Below are positions 27,001 through 34,414 of a stretch of 47,067 nt of DNA, one piece after another. A model generated the notes under the pieces. That model searched no databases. It worked only from the letters and a program-made list of their open reading frames with translations, and was not told the origin of the DNA. Numbering within the stretch: the stretch's first letter is position 1; every line of letters begins with the position of its first letter. Origin of the DNA: an uncultured Lewinella sp. (GTDB taxonomy: Bacteria; Bacteroidota; Bacteroidia; Chitinophagales; Saprospiraceae). The stretch is taken from contig CAJXPD010000048.1 in the NCBI GenBank assembly GCA_913057785.1, forward strand, positions 1 to 47,067, read 5' to 3'. A program made the translations under genes and the position numbers.

Positions 27001-28698
27001 TACTTTTTTGAAGTCGTCCTGAACATAAGAAAGCTTCCCAACAGATTCCACCTTTTCTTCTAAAGCAGGCAGGTCTTTTTGTTCAATGAAATACCGAACC
27101 TCATCTGGATCAATGAAGTCCTCATGGGTGCCATCTGGCGTATAGACACACTTGAGATATTTACACCAATCCGAAAAAAGTATACTCCTCAAATCCCGAA
27201 TTTCTCGTTCTCCTTCATTATACAGCTCCTGCAGACGATTGAGTTGATTCAAGGCATGGCCCAAGGATTCGGGTAAGGTAATCTGTTTTTGTTCGGCGAC
27301 ATTTCCCGCCTGCTTGGAAGAGTCCGAATCGGTTTGAGGACGAATAGTCCAACGGATTCCTCCATTTACTGCATTGAAACCATTTTCATGCCGACCTTCT
27401 TCAAACTTAGGGCCGGTGTCTAATTTGCGATGCTCAAGTTTAGCAGCCAGTTGAATGGCTTCAATTTGATCTTCGATTTCAGATGCGGAGAATTGGAGGC
27501 CACCTGCATGAGCTAATTGTTCTGCTAGATATGCAGAAAGAGCTTCCGTACCCGAATTTCCAATGGTAATGTTAATGTCAGAGGACGATTGAAGCGCTGG
27601 GTTTTCTAGATTGCCGCTAAGTTCAGCTGGAAAACTAAGGCTAGAAAAACAAAGGGTTCTTAGTGCAAAACTATTTTTATCTAGTGGAAAATATTCCGCT
27701 AGGAAACTGTTCAGAATCGAGATCGACTGTTCATCAGGAAGGCCTACCCAAAGTGAATTAGAAGCCAAGCGGGCATTGTTATCATCAATTTCCTCCAGCC
27801 ATTTATTTTTTATCCATTGGTCCCATAGGGCTGGAGAGGCGCCATCTTTCGCCAAGAATGTGGTCTTGCTTATGGCTACTTCAATGTACCACTTAACAGT
27901 ATCTTCGATGGCCAAATACAGCTCATATGAATTTGCTGGTGCATGCTGGCTTGAGGTAATAGTATCGAAAAGCTGCAATAGGAAATCCTGTTCATCCCGT
28001 GAATACCACCCCACCAATTCATAGCTTATCCCTACTAGGGAGGCCTCATCTTTAATTTCACGATCATAAAAACCAAATACCGAATGACAATTGGGGTAAT
28101 GGGCAGCGAAGGTGGGGTCACCATAACCCACAGCTGTCAATGAATGAAGGTACTCAGCATTTGATGAACCATTAAGTATATGATTTGCCCAGGCCTTAAT
28201 TGGCATGCGCCGTCCTAAATATCTAAATGGAGGATCCTGCGGGTTTTCTACTGAAGTAGGGTAAGAAATGCTGCCGGATAATTGTCCCTGTCCCGCTGGA
28301 AATAAATAGTCGCTTTCGACCACCCAAGCTTTTTCCGTAACCGCGTCACGCAATCTTCTCACTAACCATCTGTTGGGCACCAGAGGGAATTGACTAGAAT
28401 CGCCAAGAGATTTCGTCATGGCATCAGGCATCGCCCAATGAAGATGCAGCCCCGCCTTCAAAAACAAGGTGTCATTATGAAAGGGCTCTGCTAGGATCTG
28501 CTGACTCAAGAACGGACTATCCGCATGATAGTCCTGTCCATTTCTGACAAATGGGAGCTTGTTGAAATCAGCTTTTGTATAGGTGACAAATTGTGATTCC
28601 TTTAGAAAAAGGGCATCAAGATGAGCCGGAACGACGATCAGGTTCATATAATGGTTTAAGGTGGCAGTACCCAGTGAGGGTAGTACATTATTTGTCAA
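24058..28698 (-). CDS. Giant protein of unknown function with LamG-like insertion (first gene of cluster)
   Basis: The 1546-residue protein has no signal peptide. The N-terminal part contains LFLKAGLHLHWAMPDAMTKS (about 79-98) followed by FPLVPNRWLVRRL, a strongly patterned block. The region around 415-590 is helical and charged, with probable coiled coil. A LamG/concanavalin-like domain lies near 600-785 (KLLLPALPSVKAFSFWVNLD, NGWSSLYVNGKQVVETQW, GKLTHIHVYNYQLTQAEI), as in the 931-residue neighbour. The C-terminal half is mixed, with RLGFRWLSALDGD and FVPGIIRRTAFTSAFP. I recognise no enzyme motif. It is first in transcription order and only six bases separate it from the next gene. The frame is unbroken over 4.6 kb, which argues for selection. 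Confidence 0.8.
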   Translation of the reverse strand: MTNNVLPSLGTATLNHYMNLIVVPAHLDALFLKESQFVTYTKADFNKLPFVRNGQDYHADSPFLSQQILAEPFHNDTLFLKAGLHLHWAMPDAMTKSLGDSSQFPLVPNRWLVRRLRDAVTEKAWVVESDYLFPAGQGQLSGSISYPTSVENPQDPPFRYLGRRMPIKAWANHILNGSSNAEYLHSLTAVGYGDPTFAAHYPNCHSVFGFYDREIKDEASLVGISYELVGWYSRDEQDFLLQLFDTITSSQHAPANSYELYLAIEDTVKWYIEVAISKTTFLAKDGASPALWDQWIKNKWLEEIDDNNARLASNSLWVGLPDEQSISILNSFLAEYFPLDKNSFALRTLCFSSLSFPAELSGNLENPALQSSSDINITIGNSGTEALSAYLAEQLAHAGGLQFSASEIEDQIEAIQLAAKLEHRKLDTGPKFEEGRHENGFNAVNGGIRWTIRPQTDSDSSKQAGNVAEQKQITLPESLGHALNQLNRLQELYNEGEREIRDLRSILFSDWCKYLKCVYTPDGTHEDFIDPDEVRYFIEQKDLPALEEKVESVGKLSYVQDDFKKVTEATATEGEQHSLAKKVADAVNDILAQLHAFNKQGGLLIALKLSEKDGAGKVPDHAGSALSGSLSGNAQLIEDERFGKVTQFDGTNSKLLLPALPSVKAFSFWVNLDANASGCLVQTGQNSLALDQNNGWSSLYVNGKQVVETQWDSIPKGEWVHVYLTLEQAIDSPIHFMSREDNAEFVKGKLTHIHVYNYQLTQAEILRDLNHFVKQRYVLQNSPSNRFWKPKEPALLIHGDIVKPSARHGFDGQHRSDDKLHCTIHAQSSMLDLIGDDNKLKSLFKDLAGRYPQDHFAFDTWAHQPWNPILLEWEVIMAPMYNKSNLREGLRIYDTNFVLENHEMLENNVDLTVKPNKFNIINVAYEYVGSSILTPNANFSLKAQLETFLKKQVLIPYYLAQHTAEEDQNFDFSSQEVDIILNDYIHQNEANLGNDPTYVLIRAYKWITHNNFHSLSQSLGGFNDALIMQHLIMQVPVEDPIGFSNYQSFAQKVKEALGRDIYAAPRPENDFNPIRSGAMRINQLRLIDSFGRNRRLYSGAIGKPYHMQVPNKADMVHLRPRIVQPARLGFRWLSALDGDQEMNDHPATSPICGWLLANNLDNNIRVFEQHGTPICDIGPGHNEQSILRHPPGPKGGETFNLNEITNEFLHKFVNYLLQRTQADNNFLQQFIGVIDSSLANIDPENHAQHTDIALLMSRPVAITRGCLKFELAGLPAINHDMNVFRNDLVRNSRQTEAFTHVKLPIRLGEFKQLNDGLVGYLIENEDGFKADKFYAPQSSTVADDYIVSRGQENFILNKCLSEGPDFLTMLVDPRGKVHATTGVLPTSVIDIPPEQYVDALNRIEVTFLSSPLLSDSQQVQIPLPGEAGYRWSWLANTGDGWDEIFVPGIIRRTAFTSAFPQSGNAIWDTLKDPGIAWIKPIDNDRAEVIRRDQRVTKSLDPNLNYDMVKIEAVLAQVSISQAPLKAHLNSTTVIREGWLKLKKITD

Positions 28699-29188
28699 TC
28701 CAAATCAGATGCAAGTACAGGAGTATAATTCTAAGGGCATATTTGATAATTGCTTTTGGAGAGAAAATGACGTTTTCGACCCTAATAAGAGACATTAAAC
28801 ATTCGCCTAAAATGAGATTCGCTGGAGGACTGGTTAAAATCAATACTGAGATTAGTAAGATAGAGATTATTCTTCAATTCAAGTTGTGATTGATAAAAAA
28901 TTATCACGAGGGAAAGTAAAAGGGGCGGTTTTTCGACCCGAAGAAGGGACTGCCAGCATGCATACAGGCTTACTCTGAATCTACTTTCTCAATAAGAAGC
29001 TGGCCGATGTATTTCACAGCATTGAACTTCTTACAATCCTATAATGCCTTCCCAGTTTTTGTACTAACTGATTGGTATTGGAGATATTCGCTTGGCTGTT
29101 CACTAGATCGGCCGAGGCAGCAGATATCAGAAGGATTGAGTAGAGTAATTAGGCTAGAATTGATAGTGATTGTAGGCTTATAAAATCC
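28699..29188. other. Intergenic region upstream of the six-gene cluster
   Basis: The 490 bases separate the cluster from the TetR gene, which is on the same strand and reads towards it. A 40-codon plus-strand frame (28767-28889) has no supporting features. Two related 22-23 base direct repeats, GTTTTCGACCC-TAATAAGAGAC at 28772 and GTTTTTCGACCC-GAAGAAGGGAC at 28928, are the only pattern I see. I find no clean -7/-33 pair for the cluster promoter on the minus strand. Confidence 0.5.
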
Positions 29189-29797
29189 TCACAACAACCC
29201 CCGGTACTTCTCCATCCCCTTCTCCGTCAAACTCGGGAGTGCCACATTAAAGAAAAGACGGGAATAGTAATCTACTTTGGAAGATTGATCCCCTTCGTAG
29301 AATAGGTTGGCATCGGAGATCCAGGAGTAAAGGATGATGGATAGGGTGCGTATGGTAAGTTGATAGTCAACCTGATGATCGGGTTGTAGGAATCCTTCTC
29401 GAATCAGATACTCCTTTGCTTTGCTTAAGATCTTTTCTCGGCTTTTGGCATAGTCTTTCTCGGCGCTTCGGATAGCTTCAAATTGGGTCATTAAGCTGCT
29501 GAGGTTGAGGTAGACAAAGCGATAATTCCAGGTCACTTCCAGAATTTGGTTGATGAGTTTTAGGTAGAAGGTTTCTTCAAAGAGGCTTTGGACCAAGCCG
29601 CTAAGGGCATTGTTTAATTCCGTTTGCAGGCGCTGGTAAAGGGTTAAGATAATGTCATCCTTCTTGCTGAAGTGGTAGGTGAGATTTCCGTAGCTAATGC
29701 CAAGCTCTTGGCTAATCTGCAAGGCAGACACCTGATCCGGCCCCTTTTCATTGAAAAGGAATAAAGCTTTGGCTAGTATTTTCTCACTCGTCTTCAT
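29189..29797 (-). CDS. TetR/AcrR-family transcriptional regulator
   Basis: The 202-residue protein has an N-terminal TetR helix-turn-helix (about 1-50): KILAKALFLFNEKGPDQVSALQISQELGISYGNLTYHFSKKDDI, the usual order of helix 1, ISYGNLTYHF recognition helix and the following KKDDI. The remaining helices (about 55-200) form the ligand-binding and dimer domain and contain several aromatic residues. The gene is divergent from the P450 with 112 bases between the start codons, and a palindrome in that gap is its likely binding site. It probably represses the P450 and itself until a hydrophobic inducer binds (inference from the family and layout). Confidence 0.9.
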   Translation of the reverse strand: MKTSEKILAKALFLFNEKGPDQVSALQISQELGISYGNLTYHFSKKDDIILTLYQRLQTELNNALSGLVQSLFEETFYLKLINQILEVTWNYRFVYLNLSSLMTQFEAIRSAEKDYAKSREKILSKAKEYLIREGFLQPDHQVDYQLTIRTLSIILYSWISDANLFYEGDQSSKVDYYSRLFFNVALPSLTEKGMEKYRGLL

Positions 29798-29861
29798 GCG
29801 AGCTTCAATTTAGGGTAAAATAGTACGGAATGACTAATGGAGGTACAAATAATTCACAGAA

Positions 29862-29901
29862 TTAGGTAGTGTTACCTAAAAAGATTTATTTTTATACCTA
29901 A
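29862..29901. promoter_or_regulatory. Predicted TetR operator between regulator and P450
   Basis: TTAGGTA (29862-29868) and TACCTAA (29873-29879) form a 7-bp perfect inverted repeat around four bases. A further half-site TACCTAA stands at 29895-29901, 22 bases (two helical turns) from the right arm. The whole block is 9-48 bases before the P450 ATG, so a bound dimer would block transcription. No other candidate palindrome exists in the gap. Confidence 0.7.
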
Positions 29902-29909
29902 AAAGTGCC

Positions 29910-31289
29910 ATGACTGTCAAAAATAGTACTCCCCAAGGCCCTAAAGGATACCCCTACATCGGAAATCTGTTCAATTTGGCCAGTAGCCAAGGCCTGGATT
30001 GGCTACAATCAGTGACCGAGAAGTATGGTGATGTGGCCAAGTTTCGGATCATTAAGCGGAATATGTATTTGATCAACCACCCTGATCTGGTTAAGGAAGT
30101 CCTTACCCATAAAATGAATAATTACTCGAAAAAGACCTATGGGTTTAAGATCATCCGAACGGTATTGGGTGAAAGTATCTTCACCGCCATGGGCGATACG
30201 TGGAAACGGAAAAGACGATTGGCACAGCCGTACTTTCACAAGAAAATTATCGCTAACCTAGCCCAAACGATGACGGATACTATTGATGACATGCGACAAG
30301 ATTGGGCTAAAGTGCATGCTGAACAAAAGCATCTAGATGTGGGCGATGCCATGATGAGAATTACCTTAACGGTAGTGGTACGCACGCTCTTCAGCACCTC
30401 CCTAACGGCTAAAGAAGTACAAACTGTTGCAGATATATTTACGCCTCTCTTAAAGGGAACCAACAACCGAATACTTTATCCCATCAAGTTCTTGTATGAT
30501 CTTCCCTTGAAGCGCAATATTCGCTACAAGGAGAACATTGAAGAACTGGATCGCATCATTTTAGGTATCATCAAGAAAAGGAGAACCTCCGGAGAAAAAC
30601 CGATGGATCTATTGCAAATGTTAATGGATGCCCGAGATGAAGAAACAGGGCAGCCGCTAAATGATCAGGAGCTACGAGATGAAGCGATGACTATTTTTAT
30701 TGCCGGGCATGAAACGACTGCCAATGCGATGACCTGGCTTTGGGTAACGCTCACTCAGTATCCGGAGATCAGGAGTAAGATCGAAGCGGAGGTGGAGGAA
30801 GTATTGGGCTCACGAATTCCGGTGGCCGCGGATTTTCCGAAACTTAGCTATACACTCAAGGCTTTTAAAGAAATACTAAGGCTGTGCCCACCGGTTCCCG
30901 TCATTCCAAGGCGGGTAGAATCCAATGACATAATTGGCGATTACTTCATTGAGCGTGGAAGTTCGATTTTATTCAGTCCTTATCTTTTGCATCGCCACCC
31001 CGACTTCTGGGAGTCTCCAGAAACTTTTAATCCAAACCGTTTTGACAAGGAGTCTCAACGCCGTCAACATCCATTTGCCTACCTCCCTTTTGGTGGTGGC
31101 CCTAGAATTTGTATCGGGAATAATTTTGCCATGATGGAGGCAGTTTTCATCATCGCAATGGTGCTACAGCAGTACCGCCTAGAACTGCCTGCGCAAACGA
31201 AGGTTCGACCTTGGTTTAAATTGACGTATCGACCAAAAGGGCCAGTGAGGATGAAGTTGGTGAAGAAGGGCAGTGTGGAAAATAGCTGA
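29910..31289 (+). CDS. Cytochrome P450
   Basis: The 459-residue haem monooxygenase has every P450 hallmark: the N-terminal PKGYPYIGNL, the I-helix oxygen-activation motif AGHETT (265-270), the K-helix E321-x-x-R324 in FKEILRL, the PERF-region FNPNRFD (373-379) and the haem loop FGGGPRICIG with the cysteine ligand C401. There is no membrane anchor, so it is soluble. The sequence resembles fatty-acid or terpenoid hydroxylase-type bacterial P450s, but the substrate cannot be read. It would need ferredoxin and reductase from elsewhere. It is divergent from a TetR regulator with a palindromic operator just upstream, which suggests induction by substrate. An inverted repeat CCAGGATA/TATCCTGG (31300-31326) follows the gene without a T-run. 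Confidence 0.96.
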   Translation: MTVKNSTPQGPKGYPYIGNLFNLASSQGLDWLQSVTEKYGDVAKFRIIKRNMYLINHPDLVKEVLTHKMNNYSKKTYGFKIIRTVLGESIFTAMGDTWKRKRRLAQPYFHKKIIANLAQTMTDTIDDMRQDWAKVHAEQKHLDVGDAMMRITLTVVVRTLFSTSLTAKEVQTVADIFTPLLKGTNNRILYPIKFLYDLPLKRNIRYKENIEELDRIILGIIKKRRTSGEKPMDLLQMLMDARDEETGQPLNDQELRDEAMTIFIAGHETTANAMTWLWVTLTQYPEIRSKIEAEVEEVLGSRIPVAADFPKLSYTLKAFKEILRLCPPVPVIPRRVESNDIIGDYFIERGSSILFSPYLLHRHPDFWESPETFNPNRFDKESQRRQHPFAYLPFGGGPRICIGNNFAMMEAVFIIAMVLQQYRLELPAQTKVRPWFKLTYRPKGPVRMKLVKKGSVENS

Positions 31290-31382
31290 GGATCTTCTCC
31301 CAGGATATTCTTTGAGCCTATCCTGGCTTGCGACTAAACCCAAGTTCAATTTCTATGTTATAAGCCTTTCTCCATTACAATT

Positions 31383-32138
31383 TTGAAAGGCTTGTTTACA
31401 GCATTACAAGACTGGACAACAGTAGAGCTCATATATCTTGCATTGGGAGCCCTTTTAGTGGGTATGGAAAAAGCCGGCTTCAAAGGCTTGAGCATGTTGG
31501 TGGTGTCCATCTATGCCATGGTAATGGGCGGGAAAGCTTCCGCGGGACTTTTGCTGCTCTATTTTATGTTAGCGGATGTTTTTGCAGTACGCTATTACTA
31601 TCGCGAAGCTAGTTTTTCGATCGTTCGAAAGTTGTTGAGTCCAGCTGTGGTGGGGATTATTTTGGGAACGGTATTAGGGCAATATATTGATGATGTCATT
31701 TTTAAGGATGTGATCGCTATTGTGATTTTGACTTGTTTGCTATTGTCGGTAGGGCCGAGATGGTGGGAGCAGCAGGAAGGTGCGCCGGGCGTAATTCAAA
31801 CCGTAGGGTTTCTGACCGGATTCAGTACGATGATAGCCAACGTCTCCAGTCCTATTTTGGCCGTATATCTGCTCTCTCTGCATTTGCCCAAAGTCAAATT
31901 TATTGGAACAGTGGTCTGGTTTTTCTTCCTTGTCAACTTTGTAAAATTGCCTTTCCATATTTGGGTTTGGGAGACGATCCAATGGGAAACGGTGGGCTAT
32001 AGCCTACTGGCACTGCCTTTACTAGGCTTAGGTTTCGTCTTAGGTTTGTTTGGTATAAAAAGGGTGTCCGAGCTTAGTTTTCGCTGGTTGATCGTTGGGG
32101 TTACTTTTTTGGCGGCCCTTCGCCTTCTACTCTCTTAA
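31383..32138 (+). CDS. TauE/SafE-family sulfite/anion exporter-like permease
   Basis: The 251-residue protein is almost all hydrophobic, with about eight membrane segments, and opens with the family's GALLVGMEKAGFKGLSMLV. A second similar half begins near ..FLTGFSTMIANVSSPILAVYLL (about 140-165), the internal duplication typical of TauE/SafE. These permeases move sulfite, sulfoacetate or other organic anions across the inner membrane. The predicted start is TTG at 31383 because the first ATG (31464) would cut off the first helix; this is uncertain. It is 93 bases after the P450 and might be in the same operon, though the gap also holds a hairpin. Confidence 0.8.
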   Translation: MKGLFTALQDWTTVELIYLALGALLVGMEKAGFKGLSMLVVSIYAMVMGGKASAGLLLLYFMLADVFAVRYYYREASFSIVRKLLSPAVVGIILGTVLGQYIDDVIFKDVIAIVILTCLLLSVGPRWWEQQEGAPGVIQTVGFLTGFSTMIANVSSPILAVYLLSLHLPKVKFIGTVVWFFFLVNFVKLPFHIWVWETIQWETVGYSLLALPLLGLGFVLGLFGIKRVSELSFRWLIVGVTFLAALRLLLS

Positions 32139-32222
32139 AGCACCTAGATAATTGATTGATGCTTGGTACTGAACGTAAAGCTAAAATGAATAAATGGCTA
32201 AGGAAGAAAGAATGGTAGATGA

Positions 32223-32262
32223 GCATCCGAAGTGTAGCAGTGTTTGCATAAACTTCGGATGC
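32223..32262. terminator. Inverted repeat between permease and tRNA-like sequence
   Basis: GCATCCGAAGT (32223-32233) and ACTTCGGATGC (32252-32262) are a perfect 11-bp inverted repeat with an 18-base loop holding a further GCA/TGC pair. It lies 85 bases past the permease stop and 17 bases past the 3' end of the minus-strand tRNA-like sequence, so it may end either transcript. There is no clear T-run. Confidence 0.5.
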
Positions 32263-32279
32263 CCGAGGAGAAGAATTAG

Positions 32280-32350
32280 TGGCAACCCAGGATTCGAACC
32301 GTGCCCTCCCAGGTTTCAACTGGGCGCTCTCCCCAGAGAGCTTGATTGCC
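32280..32350 (-). tRNA. Degenerate tRNA-Phe (GAA)-like sequence, possibly a pseudogene
   Basis: On the minus strand the acceptor GGCAATC pairs with GGTTGCC (one G-T wobble), the D-arm reads GCTC-TCTGGGGA-GAGC, and the anticodon stem CCCAG/CTGGG encloses TTGAAAC, giving anticodon GAA. The T-loop TTCGAAT is present, but its stem (CACGG against CCTGG) has two mismatches in the middle and the total of 71 bases is one or two short. CCA is not encoded. It may be a decayed tRNA, an unusual functional one or a phage-derived copy. Anticodon and acceptor are clear; function is doubtful. Confidence 0.45.
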
Positions 32351-32681
32351 TATGTAATACGCATTTGCTACTCTACAACCTCGCCGGATCAGGATAAGTT
32401 CCCTTCCTTTATTAAAGTAGTGAGATTTATTGCCTAACGCCACTCCAAGGTGAGGTGGAGATCCTTTTGAGGCTTGTCTGCGAAATATTCATCTACTCAT
32501 TAGTTTGGCATCGGTAAGAAAGAAACATTTCTCCTCGGTATTCCGTAGACTAATTGTCATTCAAACTTACTGAAGTCCAAATGGATGAGGATACTCCTAC
32601 CGTCCCCTACCACATAATTAGAACATTGGTGTCCGAAACAGGGTAAGTTGATACACCGGATCTAATTTCAAATAAAAACGC
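32351..32681. other. Non-coding gap with no recognisable feature
   Basis: This 331-base stretch between the tRNA-like sequence and the glycosyltransferase gene has no convincing frame, RNA gene or terminator. It should contain the promoter for the glycosyltransferase gene, but I cannot identify a TAnnTTTG element with a matching -33. Confidence 0.4.
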
Positions 32682-33989
32682 ATGACACACTCTAAGAAAG
32701 AAAAGCTAACCAGATATCTCTGGTTAACGGTTTTCGTTGTGGTAGCTTTTAATATCGCTCTATTTCTCGTAGGCTATTTTGTGATAGGCGCAGATAGCTG
32801 GAAAGATGTTGGCATTACATTAAAATATACGATCGGTTATCTTACCGGATACGCTAGCACAGACTCCTGGGACCCCATGTCTGATGCCCTAGCCTACCTT
32901 CACAAGTTTCCAGATAAGCTTTTATATACGGAACTCTTCTTTGATCAGAAGATCAAGTTTCAATATCCACCATCAAGTCTGTTGTTGTTAGAGATCTTCA
33001 GTATTAAGTTCATGAATATTATTTCATGGATTTCGATCGTGTTGATGGTTTGGTGGAATATCATACTCTTTCAGAGAGCATCGGCGAATGATCCAGCGCA
33101 AACGACAGAGGCTGGGGATGAGAAAAAGCCCATTTGGAGATATGTTGCAATTGGTGGATTGTCATTGATGTTTTTTCCCGTTGTTACTTCCTATACCTTA
33201 GGGCAACTACAAACCCTTATCACTTTCTTTGGCGCAACGGCTCTGGTGTGCTGGCAATCGGGGAATAAGAAATTGGCAGGCGTTTTTCTAGGTTTGGCAT
33301 CTATTCTAAAACCGCACTGGGGATTGGTTTTCCTATGGGGAATGATGCGAAAGCAATGGGGAATGGTGATCGCAGGCCTATCGGTTGTATTTGTTCTGGT
33401 AATGACCTCCGTTGTGATGTATGGCATTGGCCATTATTTCGACTACTTAAAGGTTATCTCATTCCTTGGTAAGCACGGAGAGAGTTTCTTTAGGAACCAT
33501 TCGGTAAATGGCTTAGTCAACAGGATGCTATTTAATGGGGATAATCAGGTTTTTAGTGGGAATAGCTTTCCGCCTTACAACCCGATCGTCTACTTCTCTA
33601 CTTTGATTACTTCTTTAGTACTGATCTTTTCTTCGCTGTTTTGGCGGTATAAAAAATCAAATCAGGTAGGCGTTTTGGACCTTTCTATCGTCTTATTGTC
33701 CTTGACGATTGCATCTCCGATCGCTTGGGATCACCACTATGGAATTCTATTGTCGATTTTCGCAGTTCTAGTGCCTAAAGCCGTGTTTTCAAAAGAATTT
33801 GGCAATTGGCTAAAGCCCAGCCTACTAATCGCTTTTGTGTTAGCTAGTCAGTACATATTCCTAACGAATCTGCTGGCTGATACAGGCTTTAATTTCTTAC
33901 AATCTTATATTTTCTATGCCAGTCTTTTTGTCCTCTACTTGTTGTATAAACTCAGCAAGAATGACGGAGCCCGTCTAGCAAGTAGCTAG
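32682..33989 (+). CDS. GT87/DUF2029-type membrane glycosyltransferase
   Basis: The 435-residue protein has about nine to ten membrane helices, beginning WLTVFVVVAFNIALFLVGYFV (19-39). The order of features fits polyprenyl-phosphate mannosyl/arabinosyltransferases of family GT87 (DUF2029): a periplasmic loop with FQYPPSSLLLLEI (about 103-115), and LASILKPHWGLVFLWGMMRKQWG (about 205-227), including the family-typical KPHWGL block, and IASPIAWDHHYG near 345. Such enzymes use a lipid-linked sugar on the outer face of the inner membrane to build glycans. The acceptor is unknown and no other glycan gene is adjacent. It appears to be a single transcription unit. Confidence 0.8.
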   Translation: MTHSKKEKLTRYLWLTVFVVVAFNIALFLVGYFVIGADSWKDVGITLKYTIGYLTGYASTDSWDPMSDALAYLHKFPDKLLYTELFFDQKIKFQYPPSSLLLLEIFSIKFMNIISWISIVLMVWWNIILFQRASANDPAQTTEAGDEKKPIWRYVAIGGLSLMFFPVVTSYTLGQLQTLITFFGATALVCWQSGNKKLAGVFLGLASILKPHWGLVFLWGMMRKQWGMVIAGLSVVFVLVMTSVVMYGIGHYFDYLKVISFLGKHGESFFRNHSVNGLVNRMLFNGDNQVFSGNSFPPYNPIVYFSTLITSLVLIFSSLFWRYKKSNQVGVLDLSIVLLSLTIASPIAWDHHYGILLSIFAVLVPKAVFSKEFGNWLKPSLLIAFVLASQYIFLTNLLADTGFNFLQSYIFYASLFVLYLLYKLSKNDGARLASS

Positions 33990-34031
33990 ATCGCTAGAAT
34001 CCGAATGTCATTGGAATAAGGTTAAAAGAGC

Positions 34032-34065
34032 TCGGGCGCGCTTAGGTCAAACTAGGCGCGCCCGA
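34032..34065 (+). terminator. GC-rich hairpin terminator after glycosyltransferase
   Basis: TCGGGCGCGCTTAG (34032-34045) pairs with CTAGGCGCGCCCGA (34052-34065) over 14 bp with one mismatch and a six-base loop. It is 43 bases past the stop. The tail (ACTTATTGTTG) is only partly T-rich, but the stem is very strong. Confidence 0.75.
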
Positions 34066-34347
34066 ACTTATTGTTGTCGTTATCAACTGCTTCGGGGCTT
34101 TAATGTGCCTGACTTTTTTCCTTTTCTTAGACCTTCCTAGGTTAGTTTATCTATTCCGCAATTGATCCCTGATCATAAGTTCTGTATATGAGCGCATATC
34201 CGCTTGCAAAGAGTGCTCTAGCTTAGCCCTCGCCTCACAGAAGGGATAAGATCTGAATACCTTAAACGCCTCAATTCTACCCACTCAAACCTGTTCGCGG
34301 GAACTTTTTAAGCTGCATTTTCCATTATTGTTTCCAGTAAACCTAAG
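34066..34347. other. Non-coding gap upstream of the PcfJ-like gene
   Basis: These 282 bases together with the flanking hairpins make up the 425-base interval before the PcfJ-like gene. I see no coding frame or RNA gene in it and no strong promoter match. Confidence 0.4.
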
Positions 34348-34380
34348 TAAAAGTGCCGAGCCGCCAGCTCGGCACTTTTA
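34348..34380 (+). terminator. Perfect 14-bp hairpin 35 bases before the PcfJ-like gene
   Basis: TAAAAGTGCCGAGC and GCTCGGCACTTTTA form a perfect 14-bp stem with a five-base loop (CGCCA) and an A/T run on each side, the shape of a bidirectional terminator. No gene ends nearby on either strand after the hairpin at 34032. It therefore might instead act in the leader of the PcfJ-like transcript, for example as an attenuator or mRNA-stability element. Confidence 0.55.
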
Positions 34381-34414
34381 CTTCCAAAATTTCTCGAATG
34401 AAAACTTAATCGCC

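Noticed and set aside
13320..28698. Ordinary prophage
   Set aside because: The LamG/S74 protein is phage-like, but there is no terminase, portal, capsid, tail tube, lysis, integrase or replication gene, and gene sizes and directions are unlike a phage late operon.
28767..28889. 40-codon plus-strand ORF upstream of the cluster
   Set aside because: No recognisable family, no promoter or conserved overlap; length is within chance expectation.
31300..31326. Hairpin CCAGGATA/TATCCTGG after the P450 as terminator
   Set aside because: Arms are only 8 bp with an 11-base loop and no T-run, so I mention it but do not call a terminator.
32610..32670. GGTGTCC...ATACACC pattern as an insertion sequence end
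   Set aside because: The match is short and imperfect, with no partner end or transposase nearby.
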